Source: Magnetovibrio sp. (GTDB lineage: Bacteria > Pseudomonadota > Alphaproteobacteria > Rhodospirillales > Magnetovibrionaceae). From it: a stretch of 64,000 bases of DNA. The stretch covers positions 1 to 64,000 of the forward strand of contig JANQJR010000057.1 of assembly GCA_028281525.1 (NCBI GenBank), written 5' to 3'. The translations under genes were made by a program, and so were the position numbers. Below are positions 35,762-44,212 of the stretch, piece after piece (position 1 is the stretch's first letter; each line of letters opens with the position of its first letter). Below the pieces are notes generated by a model. That model ran no database searches. It worked only from the letters and a program-made list of their open reading frames with translations, and was not told the DNA's origin.

Positions 35762-36724
35762 CTAGCGGCTGTCCGCGAATGCTTCCGCATCCTCAGCGCG
35801 CGCACCCGTGGATAACCACAGCGCCGCGCCCGGCAAACTCACCAGGGCGAGCACGATGCCGTAGAGAATGGAGATCACCAACGCACTTTCACCGCTAACG
35901 CCGACCAGCGCGAACATCGCTACCATCGCACCTTCACGCACGCCCCACCCAGCCAGTGAGATCGGCACCGTCTGCGCCAAAAGCACGGGTGGAAACAACA
36001 GCAAGCAATCCGCGATGGAGACAGAAACCTCCAACCCTTGCGCAATGGCGAACACCACCATCGACAAGTTCGCATGCCCCGCCAGCGACAACGTCATCAC
36101 CCATGCGCCACGCCAGGGATGCAACAGCACGCGTCGGGCGTCCACGGCTAAAGCGCACAATCCGGCGATCAACCGGAACCGCTGCAAAGTCTCCGGCAAG
36201 CGATCCAACACCATGATGGTGGCGGTGCCGGCAATGGCGAGCACCAGGAAAATCCACACCGCTCGGACAAACCACGTCCCCTCTTCCAGCCCCTGCGCGG
36301 CAAACGGCGTCATCACCACCGTCAGCACCATCAACGCCAGCACCGTGGCGACCCGGTCGAGCAGCAAGCCGTTGACCGCCGCGCCCAACGTCAACCCCGA
36401 TTTGTAACCCAGATAGCCCCGCACCGCGTCCCCCCCTGCGGCGGACGGCAGAGTCTGATTGAAAAAACCGCCGATGTAGGTGATGCGGAACAGCTGGCCA
36501 ATAGGTAATGTCTCGTCGATGGCGTCCAAGACCGCATACCAACGCAGCGTACCGATCACCATTTGGACAAGGCAGAGAAACGCAGCAGCAGCCAACCACG
36601 ACGGATCGACCCCCAAAAGACGGGCGAACGCATCCTCGGTGCCCACCGCATCCAGCAAGAACCAGATCAGGGCCAAGGATACAACAAGTTTCAAGAAGAC
36701 GCCGATCCGGCGGCGGGTGATCAT
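35762..36724 (-). CDS. Flippase-like membrane protein (YbhN/LPG synthase transmembrane family)
   Basis: About 320 residues from ATG 36724 (MITRRRIGVFLKLVVSLALIWFLL), with a weak ribosome binding site. Eight or so hydrophobic helices. The family motifs are visible: a helix pair around YIGGFFNQTLPSAAGGDAVRGYLGY and the late QTVPISLAGWGVREGAMVAMFALVG, both hallmarks of the lysylphosphatidylglycerol synthase transmembrane/UPF0104 family. It probably moves a lipid or lipid-linked sugar. There is no catalytic C-terminal domain. It lies 35 bases after amrS on the same strand and may be its operon partner. Confidence 0.9.
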   Translation of the reverse strand: MITRRRIGVFLKLVVSLALIWFLLDAVGTEDAFARLLGVDPSWLAAAAFLCLVQMVIGTLRWYAVLDAIDETLPIGQLFRITYIGGFFNQTLPSAAGGDAVRGYLGYKSGLTLGAAVNGLLLDRVATVLALMVLTVVMTPFAAQGLEEGTWFVRAVWIFLVLAIAGTATIMVLDRLPETLQRFRLIAGLCALAVDARRVLLHPWRGAWVMTLSLAGHANLSMVVFAIAQGLEVSVSIADCLLLFPPVLLAQTVPISLAGWGVREGAMVAMFALVGVSGESALVISILYGIVLALVSLPGAALWLSTGARAEDAEAFADSR

Positions 36725-36759
36725 CGTTCGTTTGTCTCTGTATACCACCCCATACGCAC

Positions 36760-37857
36760 TCAACCCATGCGAACAGGCATGCGTTTGGAGCCCCACGTCC
36801 CGGCGGGGCCATCAAAAACGCCGCCGCAAGATTCGCCGCATTTTGTGCAGCACCCGTCGTCAGTCAAGTTCCAATCCGACAGGACATACCAATCCCGCCC
36901 GATCAGACGCTGACCGCAGCTGTGACAATAGGTGCTTTCCGCCTCCAGGTCATGCACATTTCCCACATAAGCATAGCGCACACCGTTGGCGCGGGCGATA
37001 TCGCGCGCCGCCAACAACGTTGCGTGCGGTGTGCGCGGAAGATCACGCATCTTCCAGTCGGGATGGAAAGCGGTGAAATGCATCGGTACGTCCGGGCCCA
37101 GTTCCGCCACCACCCACTTTGTCATCGTGTCGATTTCTTCGGCGCTATCGTTCTGGCCGGGGATCAGCAAAGTGGTCAGTTCGAACCACACCTGTGTCTC
37201 ATGCTTGAGATAGGCCAACGTATCCAACACGTCTTGCAAGTGTCCTGTGCAGAGTTTCTGGTAGAAATCTTCCGTAAAGCACTTCAGATCCACGTTGGCG
37301 GCGTCCATGTGCGCGAAAAATTCCTTGCGCGCTTCCGGCGAAATGTAGCCTGCCGTCACAGCCACGGTCTTGATTCCCAATTCATGACACGCAATGGCCG
37401 TGTCCACGGCGTATTCCAGGAAGATGACCGGGTCGTTGTAGGTGAACGCAACGCTTTTACAGCCAAGTTCGTGAGCGGTCTTGGCGATCCGTTCCGGCGT
37501 CGCGCGGGCCGCAAGCACGTCGAATTCGCGGGCCTTGGAGATATCCCAGTTCTGGCAGAACTTGCACGTCAAATTGCACCCCGCCGTCCCGAACGACAAA
37601 ACCGGCGTGCCCGGTAAAAAATGATTCAGCGGTTTCTTTTCGATGGGATCGACGCAAAAACCAGACGAACGGCCATAGGTGGTCAAAACCACCTTTCCGT
37701 CTTGGGCGGCGCGCACGAAACACAAACCCCGTTGACCATCACGGATTTTGCACGCGCGCGGACACACGTCACACTGCACCCGGCCATCGTCGAGCGTGTG
37801 CCAATACCGACCCGGCACTGCGCCGGGAAACGGCGTCATGGAATCGTGCGCCGTCAT
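36760..37857 (-). CDS. amrS: AmmeMemoRadiSam system radical SAM enzyme
   Basis: 365 residues. The radical SAM Cys triad is CNLTCKFC (Cys94, 98, 101), which would hold a 4Fe-4S cluster cleaving S-adenosylmethionine. Before it is an extra CDVCPRAC plus Cys46, and at the C-terminus a Cys-rich ribbon (YCHSCG, CCTKCGESCGG) present in this family. The core carries GYISPEARKEFF and LLIPGQNDS as in PflA-related activases. It belongs with the Memo-like and AMMECR1-like proteins encoded on the other side of the sensor kinase. The substrate of the three-protein system is not known to me. Confidence 0.93.
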   Translation of the reverse strand: MTAHDSMTPFPGAVPGRYWHTLDDGRVQCDVCPRACKIRDGQRGLCFVRAAQDGKVVLTTYGRSSGFCVDPIEKKPLNHFLPGTPVLSFGTAGCNLTCKFCQNWDISKAREFDVLAARATPERIAKTAHELGCKSVAFTYNDPVIFLEYAVDTAIACHELGIKTVAVTAGYISPEARKEFFAHMDAANVDLKCFTEDFYQKLCTGHLQDVLDTLAYLKHETQVWFELTTLLIPGQNDSAEEIDTMTKWVVAELGPDVPMHFTAFHPDWKMRDLPRTPHATLLAARDIARANGVRYAYVGNVHDLEAESTYCHSCGQRLIGRDWYVLSDWNLTDDGCCTKCGESCGGVFDGPAGTWGSKRMPVRMG

Positions 37858-37905
37858 CGAAAAATCCCATTTATCCGCGTTCTACAATCAGTATACCATG
37901 CCTCC

Positions 37906-39705
37906 ATGATGGTCATGTCATTCTCCCCTTTGCGATTTGCGATGGTCTGCCTGGCCCTGACCGGACTGCCGTGTTTGACCGCCCACGCCCAGGCGCCGCA
38001 GCCGTTGGAGCGGGTTTCCCTACAACTGAAGTGGACGCATCAATTTCAATTCGCCGGGTATTACATGGCGAAGGAAAAGGGGTATTACGCCCAAGCCGGT
38101 CTGGACGTCGACATTCGCGCAGCCATGCCGGGACAAGAACCCATGGAAGACGTAATCAAAGGCAATGCCGATTTCGGCGTCGGCACCACGGATCTGCTGT
38201 TGATGCGCGATCGTGGAATTCCCGTGGTGGTGTTGGCCGCGATTTTTCAGCATTCCCCCTTGGCCATGATGGCACGGGCAGACAGCGGTATTCTCAATGT
38301 CCATCAACTGGGCGGCAAGCCGTTGATGATCGAACCCCATTCGGCGGAACTGTGGGCCTATTTCACCAAGGAAGGCATGGACGCGGACGACATCGACTAT
38401 ATCGACCACACCTTCGACACGCAGGAACTGCTGGGCGGCCAAGTCAGCGCGATGTCGGTATATGTCACGGATGAGCCGTTCATGTTGGAACAAACCGGTG
38501 TCGACTACCACCTGCTGCGCCCCATCGCCAGCGGCATCGATTTCTATGGCGACAATTTATTCACTTTGCAAAGCGCCATCGATAACCACCCCGGACGGGT
38601 TCAGGCCTTTGTCGCCGCCACTTTACGGGGATGGCGCTATGCGTTTGAGCATGTTCATGAAACCATCGATGTGATCTTGCGCGATTATCCGACGACCAAA
38701 AGCCGTGAACACCTGCTGTTCGAAGCGCAGCGCACCAAAGAACTGGTGCTGTCCGACATTGTCGAGGCCGGTTATATGAACCCCGACCGCTGGCAGCGCA
38801 TCGCCGAAGTCTATCAGGAACTGGGCCTGATCTCGCAAAGTCTGCGGCTGGACGGTTTTCTTTATGACACAGACCCCAAGCCCCTGCCCGCGTGGGTCTG
38901 GCAAGCCATATGGGGGGCGCTGTTCGTCGCATTGGTCGGGACTGCGTTCACCATCTACGTTGTCCGCACCAACCGCGCCTTGCGTCACAAGGAACGTCAG
39001 CTTGTGGCATCCAATCGTCACAAAGAGGTTTTGTTGGCCATCATCGGGCACGATCTCAAAAACCCGATTTACGCAGTCCGCAATTACAGTGATTTTCTAA
39101 GCAACACGGACAAGAACGTTTCCCGCGAAGAACTGACTCGATATGGGCAACTGATCACGGCCGGCGTCGATTCCGCCATGGGCGTTTTGGACAATCTACA
39201 GCAATGGGCGGCGCTGCAGTCGGAACACATCGACAAGGAAAACATACCCGTTCACCTCGCCCCCATTATTGAGCGCAGCGTCGAACTTTTGCGCCCGCAA
39301 ATGACACGGGAAAACATCGCCGTAAATGTGATGGGGTTCGAAAACACCTGGGTGATGGGCAACGAATGGCGCATCGATACGGTGGTGCGCAACGTGTTGA
39401 CCAACGCGTATAAGGCTTGCCCGAACGGAGGGCGGATTGACATCTACGCCGTGCCCAACGCTCACGACTTGGACGTGGTGATCGAAGACACCGGCCCAGG
39501 CATGAGTGCGGAAAATCTCGCCAAGTTCGCCGAGATGGAAGCCGATATTGGAAACTTGGCGGAAAAAACCGGCTCCGGTTTCGGCCTGCCGTTGTGCAAA
39601 CGGCTGATCCAGATCAACGGCGGCGAGATGCACCTGGAAAATCGCAAAGACGGTGGATTGCGCGCCACCATACGCCTGCCCAACGGCAAAACGAAAAGCA
39701 CTTAA
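37906..39705 (+). CDS. Sensor histidine kinase with THI5/NMT1-like periplasmic domain
   Basis: About 599 residues. The ORF from 37621 is trimmed to ATG 37906 (or 37915), where a signal peptide begins (LRFAMVCLALTGLPCLTAHA). Residues 35-320 resemble an ABC-type pyrimidine/thiamine-precursor binding protein: LQLKWTHQFQFAGYYMAKEKGYYAQAGLDVDI and NADFGVGTTDLL. A membrane helix follows (VWQAIWGALFVALVGTAFTIYVV). The H-box is IIGHDLKNP (His382), then N-box RNVLTNAYKA, G1 DTGPGMS and G2 GSGFGLPLCK. No response regulator is adjacent. It lies between amrS (divergent, 48 bases) and amrB (34 bases downstream). Confidence 0.92.
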   Translation: MMVMSFSPLRFAMVCLALTGLPCLTAHAQAPQPLERVSLQLKWTHQFQFAGYYMAKEKGYYAQAGLDVDIRAAMPGQEPMEDVIKGNADFGVGTTDLLLMRDRGIPVVVLAAIFQHSPLAMMARADSGILNVHQLGGKPLMIEPHSAELWAYFTKEGMDADDIDYIDHTFDTQELLGGQVSAMSVYVTDEPFMLEQTGVDYHLLRPIASGIDFYGDNLFTLQSAIDNHPGRVQAFVAATLRGWRYAFEHVHETIDVILRDYPTTKSREHLLFEAQRTKELVLSDIVEAGYMNPDRWQRIAEVYQELGLISQSLRLDGFLYDTDPKPLPAWVWQAIWGALFVALVGTAFTIYVVRTNRALRHKERQLVASNRHKEVLLAIIGHDLKNPIYAVRNYSDFLSNTDKNVSREELTRYGQLITAGVDSAMGVLDNLQQWAALQSEHIDKENIPVHLAPIIERSVELLRPQMTRENIAVNVMGFENTWVMGNEWRIDTVVRNVLTNAYKACPNGGRIDIYAVPNAHDLDVVIEDTGPGMSAENLAKFAEMEADIGNLAEKTGSGFGLPLCKRLIQINGGEMHLENRKDGGLRATIRLPNGKTKST

Positions 39706-39739
39706 GCCCCCCCGCCAAAACGTCTAAAATGGATGGGCT

Positions 39740-40564
39740 ATGAGCACGATCCGTCCCCCCGCCGTCGCGGGCCAGTTTTATCCCGCCGACGCCGTCACGC
39801 TTTCCGGCCAGATCAAAGCTTTTCTGGGTGAAGCCGGCGAAGACGTCGTGCGCGCGCCCAAGGCGATCATCGCACCGCATGCGGGTTATATCTATTCCGG
39901 CCCTGTCGCGGCGCATGCGTATGCGCATATCCAACCCCTGAAGAACACGGTCAAGCGCGTGGTGCTGTTGGGGCCGTGCCACAGTGTGCCGGTCAAAGGC
40001 ATAGCGCTGTCCAGCGCGGACGCGTTCGCCACGCCGCTGGGAAATGTCGTCCTCGACCATAGCCTGGATGAGAAATTACAGACGCTGCCTCACGTGCAAA
40101 CGTTCGACGTAACCCACGCCCAGGAACATAGCCTGGAAGTCCACATTCCGTTCTTGCAGGTGCTGTTGGATGACTTCAAGCTGCTGCCCATGGTGGTCGG
40201 CGACGCCACGCCCGACCAAGTCGCGGATGTGTTGGAGCGCGTCTGGGGCGGGCCGGAAACCCTGATCGTTATTTCGTCGGACCTGAGCCACTATCTGGAT
40301 TACGAAGCCGCCAAGGCCATCGACCAACAAACCTGCACCGCCATCGAGCACTTGGATTTCGACGCCATCAGCGGCGGCCAAGCCTGTGGACGGGTTCCGG
40401 TCAAGGGACTGCTGGCGCTGGCTAAGCGCCGTGGGCTCAATGTGCGCACGCTGGATTTGCGCAATTCCGGCGATACCGCCGGCCCACGCAACCAAGTGGT
40501 CGGCTACGGCTCTTGGGCTTTTTGGGAAGCTGATGGGAGCGTGGCGCATGAACCAAACGTCTAA
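39740..40564 (+). CDS. amrB: AmmeMemoRadiSam system protein B (Memo family)
   Basis: 274 residues of the MEMO1/extradiol-dioxygenase-like fold. Visible: RPPAVAGQFYPADA at the start, APHAGYIYSGPVAAHAYA (metal-site His), LLGPCHSVPVKGIALSSADAFATPLG, and a second His-rich part HAQEHSLEVHIPFLQ, plus SSDLSHYLDYE. The metal-binding residues typical of Memo appear intact. The chemistry is not established to me. It overlaps amrA by 17 bases, so the two are translationally coupled, and both follow the sensor kinase. Confidence 0.94.
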   Translation: MSTIRPPAVAGQFYPADAVTLSGQIKAFLGEAGEDVVRAPKAIIAPHAGYIYSGPVAAHAYAHIQPLKNTVKRVVLLGPCHSVPVKGIALSSADAFATPLGNVVLDHSLDEKLQTLPHVQTFDVTHAQEHSLEVHIPFLQVLLDDFKLLPMVVGDATPDQVADVLERVWGGPETLIVISSDLSHYLDYEAAKAIDQQTCTAIEHLDFDAISGGQACGRVPVKGLLALAKRRGLNVRTLDLRNSGDTAGPRNQVVGYGSWAFWEADGSVAHEPNV

Positions 40565-41183
40565 GGACGACGCTTTCGCGGCCAAGACCCGCGCGTTGCT
40601 GGACGCGCATGGCGACGTGTTTTTACAGATCGCCAAGGGCTCCATCGAACACGGGCTTAAGACCAAGCAGCCCTTGGAGCCGGCGCTCGGCACCTTGCCG
40701 CCGGAGATGGCGCAAACCGGCGCGTGTTTCGTGACCTTGAAAAAGGAGAGCCGCTTGCGCGGTTGCATCGGTTCACCCGAAGCGTGGCGGGCGTTGGCCA
40801 CCGACGTCGCGCAAAACGCCTTTCGCGCGGCCTTTCAGGACCCGCGTTTCCCCCCTCTGACACCTCCCGAGACGGAGGAACTGGGCATGCACATTTCGGT
40901 CCTGAGCCCCGCCGCCCCCTTCGACTTTGACGATGAAGGGGACCTGCTTTACAAACTCCGCCCCGGCGTGGACGGGCTGATCATCGAAGATCAGGGCCGG
41001 CGCGCGCTGTTCCTGCCGTCCGTTTGGGAGCAACTACCCGAGCCTCAGCAGTTCCTCGCGCATCTGAAAGCCAAGGCCGGCCTCGGCACGCAGCATTGGT
41101 CCGACACCTTCAAGGGCTGGCGTTTCATCGCCGCCGAAACCGGCGCCGATTGGGCGGATATCCGCAGTGACGAAGCAGCCTAG
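40548..41183 (+). CDS. amrA: AmmeMemoRadiSam system protein A (AMMECR1 family)
   Basis: 211 residues from ATG 40548, with GGGAGC 8 bases upstream. The ORF track start at 40386 is in amrB. The defining AMMECR1 motif LRGCIGS is present (KKESRLRGCIGSPEAWRAL), then DVAQNAFRAAFQDPRFPPL and the late VDGLIIEDQGRRALFLPSVWEQ, all characteristic. It is the bacterial relative of human AMMECR1. It completes a three-protein system with amrB and amrS. Confidence 0.95.
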   Translation: MNQTSKDDAFAAKTRALLDAHGDVFLQIAKGSIEHGLKTKQPLEPALGTLPPEMAQTGACFVTLKKESRLRGCIGSPEAWRALATDVAQNAFRAAFQDPRFPPLTPPETEELGMHISVLSPAAPFDFDDEGDLLYKLRPGVDGLIIEDQGRRALFLPSVWEQLPEPQQFLAHLKAKAGLGTQHWSDTFKGWRFIAAETGADWADIRSDEAA

Positions 41184-41258
41184 TCATTGCACTGGGTCGC
41201 GGGGCGGCTTACCCTCCTTTGAGCCCAACCCGATTCTTGCGCCCGAAGGACCCCCGCC

Positions 41259-42041
41259 ATGACCGTCAACATCCCGTTTTCGCTTCTCGACAGCCTGCAC
41301 ATGATCGCGGTGCATGCCGGTCAGAAGGTTATGGAGGTCTACAACTCCGATTTCGCCGTGGAAGTGAAAGGCGACAATTCACCCGTCACCCGCGCCGATA
41401 AGGAAGCCGAGGCCTTGATCCGCAAGGCCATCGCCCAAGAGATCACGGCGGACTTCCCCTTCGTCGGCGAAGAGGCCTTTAGCGATGGGGAAGAGCCGGA
41501 ATTGGGCAACACACCGTTCTGGCTGGTCGATCCGCTGGACGGCACCAAGGAATTCATCAACCGCTCAGGCGAGTTCACGGTCAACATCGCGCTGATCGAC
41601 GCGGGCCGACCTGCGGTGGGCGTGGTGCATACCCCGGCCAACGGACATGTCTACATGGGCAGCCCCCTGGGCGCGTCCCTCGACTTGGGCGACGGTAACG
41701 GTCCGAAACGCATCAAATGCCGCATCCTACCCACCCAAGGCCTCACCGCCCTGGTCAGCAAAAGCCACAAGAGCCCGGAAACCGACACATACCTGGAACA
41801 GTTCAACATCCTCAAAGAAGTCAGCGCAGGCAGTTCACTTAAGTTCTGCCGTATCGCCGAAGGCAGCGCCGACATCTATCCGCGCCTGGGCCGCACCATG
41901 GAATGGGACACCGCGGCCGGACACGCGGTGCTGCGCGCGGCGGGCGGCACCGTCACGGATTTGAACGGCGGCGAACTGCTCTACGGCAAACCCGGCTTCG
42001 AAAACCCCCACTTCGTCGCCAAGGGCCCGGAAATGGCCTAA
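41259..42041 (+). CDS. cysQ: 3'(2'),5'-bisphosphate nucleotidase
   Basis: 260 residues of the inositol monophosphatase superfamily. Motifs: SPVTRADKEAEALI, FPFVGEEAFSDG with the metal-binding Glu pair, FWLVDPLDGTKEFINRSGEFTVNIALI (the DPxDGT motif), and EWDTAAGHAVLRAAGG at the C-terminus. It removes phosphate from PAP, keeping sulphur assimilation and RNA turnover free of inhibition. It may also act on inositol phosphates. It follows amrA on the same strand by 75 bases. A gene-free region with RNA-like structure comes after it. Confidence 0.95.
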   Translation: MTVNIPFSLLDSLHMIAVHAGQKVMEVYNSDFAVEVKGDNSPVTRADKEAEALIRKAIAQEITADFPFVGEEAFSDGEEPELGNTPFWLVDPLDGTKEFINRSGEFTVNIALIDAGRPAVGVVHTPANGHVYMGSPLGASLDLGDGNGPKRIKCRILPTQGLTALVSKSHKSPETDTYLEQFNILKEVSAGSSLKFCRIAEGSADIYPRLGRTMEWDTAAGHAVLRAAGGTVTDLNGGELLYGKPGFENPHFVAKGPEMA

Positions 42042-42494
42042 TTCGGCCAGCCCAGCCCTTAACCTTGGTTAAACGGCAGCAGTTCTGACCGGAAAACCTC
42101 CCAAAACCCACCCGTTTCAGGACATCTGGCATGTCGATCGGCCTATGTTCTTATCCAGCCGTATTGACGGTCCTAGCCTGTGGGCGCACACTTTTTGAGC
42201 CGGTGTAAGGGAGGGGGCTCCCCCAAGCCGCGATAGAGCCGCGGCACCTCTGTGCCGTGACTGCAGGCTGGGCCATCACCTGGGACCCGGAGACGGGGCC
42301 GGAAAGAGGCAGGGGCATTGAGAGAGGCCATTGTTGGAGCAATTGGCGCAAGCCATAGCTGAAGTCCGGGCCGGCGTCCGGGAAGAGGCGACCCAAGCCA
42401 GACGCAGAATAAGTGAACCCCAAGGAAGCCGCCGGTGCGTATGCCCGGCGGTTTTCCATTGAAGCGGCCAGGTTGAGGCGATAGAACAGGCCGC
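42042..42494 (+). other. 453-bp gene-free region with many hairpins, unidentified RNA candidate
   Basis: No convincing ORF lies here on either strand. The plus strand between about 42180 and 42455 can form a chain of hairpins: GGGAG/CTCCC (42209-42222), GCCGCG/CGCGGC (42227-42245), GGCAC/GTGCC (42243-42256, sharing bases with the previous arm, so the two exclude each other), a GCCATTG/CAATTGGC stem near 42330-42350, and a terminator-like stem at the end. It precedes the Sua5-type gene by 40 bases. I could not match it to RNase P, tmRNA, 6S, 4.5S or a known riboswitch. It may be a small RNA, a leader, or a decayed gene. Confidence 0.4.
42429..42455 (+). terminator. Terminator-like hairpin before the Sua5 gene
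   Basis: A 7-base stem CCGCCGG/CCGGCGG with a 9-base loop, followed by TTTT only. It is a modest intrinsic terminator or attenuator, 40 bases upstream of the Sua5-type start codon. Confidence 0.5.
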
Positions 42495-43553
42495 ATGAAC
42501 GAAAACCCCGAACTCCCGAATTTCAAGGTCGCGGACGCCTCTCCGGACGCCGCCAGCGAAGGCGGCGATATCCTACGCGCGGGCGGGCTGGTGGCGTTTC
42601 CCACCGAAACCGTCTACGGACTGGGCGCGGACGCGACCAACGACAAGGCCGTGGCCAGCATCTTCGACATCAAGGAGCGGCCCGAATTCAATCCCCTTAT
42701 CGTGCATGTGAAAGACGAATTCAAGGCCGCCGAACTGGTGGAGTTCAATGAAACCGCCCAGAAACTCGCCCACGCCTTCTGGCCCGGCGCGCTGACCTTG
42801 GTGCTCAAACGCAAGGACGGCTGCCCACTTTCGTTGCTGGCCACCGCCGGGCTGGATACGGTTGCTGTACGTGTACCCGCGCATCCCGTCGCCCAGGCCT
42901 TGCTGCACGCCGCAAACGTCCCCATCGCCGCACCCAGCGCGAATAAATCCGGCTACATCAGTCCCACCCAGGCGGTGCACGTGCTGATGCAATTCAAGGA
43001 CGGCCAGGGCCTGAACATGATCATCGACGGCGGCGCGTGTCCCGTCGGCGTGGAAAGCACCATCATCGACGTAACCGGCAGCACACCCAAGTTGTTGCGC
43101 CCGGGCGGCGTGGCGCTGGAAGACATCGAAGCGACGGTGGGCCCGGTCGAAATCGCCGAGGAATCGAGGGATACGGATGAGAACGCACCCGTCAATGCGC
43201 CGGGGCAACTTAAAAGCCACTATGCGCCGTCGATCCCGCTGCGCATCAACGTCGATCCCAAAGACCGCCAGCGTGGCGAAAGCATGCTGACCTTCGGCCC
43301 CGACATGCCCAAACGCGCGGCCATCAACCTGTCCAAAACGGGCGATCTGAAAGAAGCGGCGGCGAACCTGTTCACCATGATGCGTTCCTTGGACATGCCC
43401 GGCATCCGCGGCATCGCCGTGGCGCCGATCCCGGATGAGGGCCTGGGCCGCGCCATCAACGACCGGCTGCGCCGCGCGGCCGCGCCCAAGGACGGTGAAA
43501 ACACGAATGGTCCACCCAAGGCCTTCGATCCCATCGCCAATATCGAAATTTAA
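42495..43553 (+). CDS. tsaC: L-threonylcarbamoyladenylate synthase, two-domain Sua5 type
   Basis: 352 residues. The N-terminal YrdC domain (residues 20-220) makes threonylcarbamoyl-AMP from threonine, bicarbonate and ATP for the t6A37 tRNA modification. It shows GGLVAFPTETVYGLGADA, KERPEFNPLIVHV, FWPGALTLVLKR, VAVRVPAHP, APSANKSGYISPT and VESTIIDVTG. A linker with SHYAPSIPLRI then leads to a C-terminal Sua5 domain, so this is the longer Sua5 rather than the short TsaC. Start ATG 42495 follows a weak AGG site. Confidence 0.95.
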   Translation: MNENPELPNFKVADASPDAASEGGDILRAGGLVAFPTETVYGLGADATNDKAVASIFDIKERPEFNPLIVHVKDEFKAAELVEFNETAQKLAHAFWPGALTLVLKRKDGCPLSLLATAGLDTVAVRVPAHPVAQALLHAANVPIAAPSANKSGYISPTQAVHVLMQFKDGQGLNMIIDGGACPVGVESTIIDVTGSTPKLLRPGGVALEDIEATVGPVEIAEESRDTDENAPVNAPGQLKSHYAPSIPLRINVDPKDRQRGESMLTFGPDMPKRAAINLSKTGDLKEAAANLFTMMRSLDMPGIRGIAVAPIPDEGLGRAINDRLRRAAAPKDGENTNGPPKAFDPIANIEI

Positions 43554-43565
43554 GTCCTCCACCTC

Positions 43566-43636
43566 CGTCATGGCGAGCGCAGCGAAGCCATCCAGAACCC
43601 AGATCGCCGCGCGGGCTCATGCCCGCTCGCAATGAT
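43566..43636. repeat. 71-bp palindromic intergenic repeat
   Basis: It starts CGTCATGGCGAGC and ends GCTCGCAATGATG. The ends are inverted repeats matching at 11 of 13 bases. The body (GCAGCGAAGCCATCCAG) resembles the dispersed GTCATTGCGAGCG-type intergenic repeats found in many alphaproteobacteria. It is in the 307-bp space between the Sua5 gene and padR, along with another repeat and the padR promoter. Confidence 0.6.
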
Positions 43637-43671
43637 GCTTCTTTGACTTCTCCTATCCAATCCCCCTTCAT

Positions 43672-43717
43672 CGTCATTCCCGTACCCGCCTGCGCGGGCA
43701 CAGGCTCCAGCGGGAAC
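43672..43717 (+). repeat. 46-bp intergenic repeat, copy 1
   Basis: CGTCATTCCCGTACCCGCCT and onward, with an internal GCGCGGGC core. An inverted copy with 40 of 46 identical bases lies at 45061-45106, on the far side of the padR pair. It looks like a dispersed GTCATTCCCG-type repeat. Confidence 0.7.
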
Positions 43718-43779
43718 ATGACACCTACCCCCACGCCGTGACGGCCATAGGCTCCCGCCTACACGGGCGCGACACCACT

Positions 43780-43836
43780 ATATACAATGTAGAAATACGC
43801 CTTGACCGCCCTGCCTCAAAATATACAATGTAGAAA
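43780..43836 (+). promoter_or_regulatory. padR promoter with duplicated operator-like site
   Basis: The 16-base sequence ATATACAATGTAGAAA occurs twice as a direct repeat (43780-43795 and 43821-43836), 41 bases or about four helical turns apart. The second copy overlaps the -10 of a promoter with TTGACC (43802-43807), a 16-base spacer and TACAAT (43824-43829). The TACA-TGTA core resembles PadR-family operators, so autorepression is likely. Confidence 0.6.
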
Positions 43837-43860
43837 CTAGTAGCAGATTCGGAAAGACCG

Positions 43861-44211
43861 ATGGGCAAAGACGGCTACCTGGGCGAGTTCGAGATGAAAG
43901 TCATGATGGCGCTGATCCGCCTGGGCTCCAATGCCTACGGCATGACCATCCGCCGCGACATTTCCGAACGCACCGGCCGCGACGTGTCCATCGGCGCGAT
44001 CTACGCCACCTTGGACCGGATGGAGCGCAAAGGCTACGTGTCGTCGCACAAAGGCGAAGCCACGCCGGAACGCGGCCACCGCGCCAAGCGCTATTTCAAG
44101 ATCGAAGCTCCCGGCAAACGCATCTACGCAGACTCCTGGAATGCGCTGGACAACATGCGCGAAGGCTTAGATGACGGCCTCGTCACCACCTTCGAACCGG
44201 TGGGGGTGTGA
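43861..44211 (+). CDS. PadR-family transcriptional regulator
   Basis: 116 residues. The winged helix-turn-helix of the PadR family is complete: GYLGEFEMKVMMALIRLGSNAYGMTIRRDISERTGRDVSIGAIYATLDRMERKGYVSSHKGEATPERGHRAKRYFKI. The C-terminal tail is short, as in the PadR-like group that pairs with permease-prefix proteins rather than the long phenolic-acid type. It is followed one base later by an AT-rich gene. The promoter has a duplicated site suggesting autoregulation. It lies between inverted copies of intergenic repeats. Confidence 0.92.
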   Translation: MGKDGYLGEFEMKVMMALIRLGSNAYGMTIRRDISERTGRDVSIGAIYATLDRMERKGYVSSHKGEATPERGHRAKRYFKIEAPGKRIYADSWNALDNMREGLDDGLVTTFEPVGV

Positions 44212-44212
44212 G

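Noticed and set aside
42180-42455. Known structured RNA (cobalamin riboswitch, RNase P, 6S or tmRNA) in the 42 kb spacer
   Set aside because: Some short strings look similar (for example GGGAAGAGGCG and AAGTCCGGGC), but the diagnostic boxes and their order are missing, so I left it as unidentified.
42331-42463. Short TTG-started ORF (about 44 codons) in the 42 kb spacer
   Set aside because: A helical-looking peptide but no ribosome binding site, and it runs through the terminator-like hairpin. It could be a relic, but this is too weak to list.
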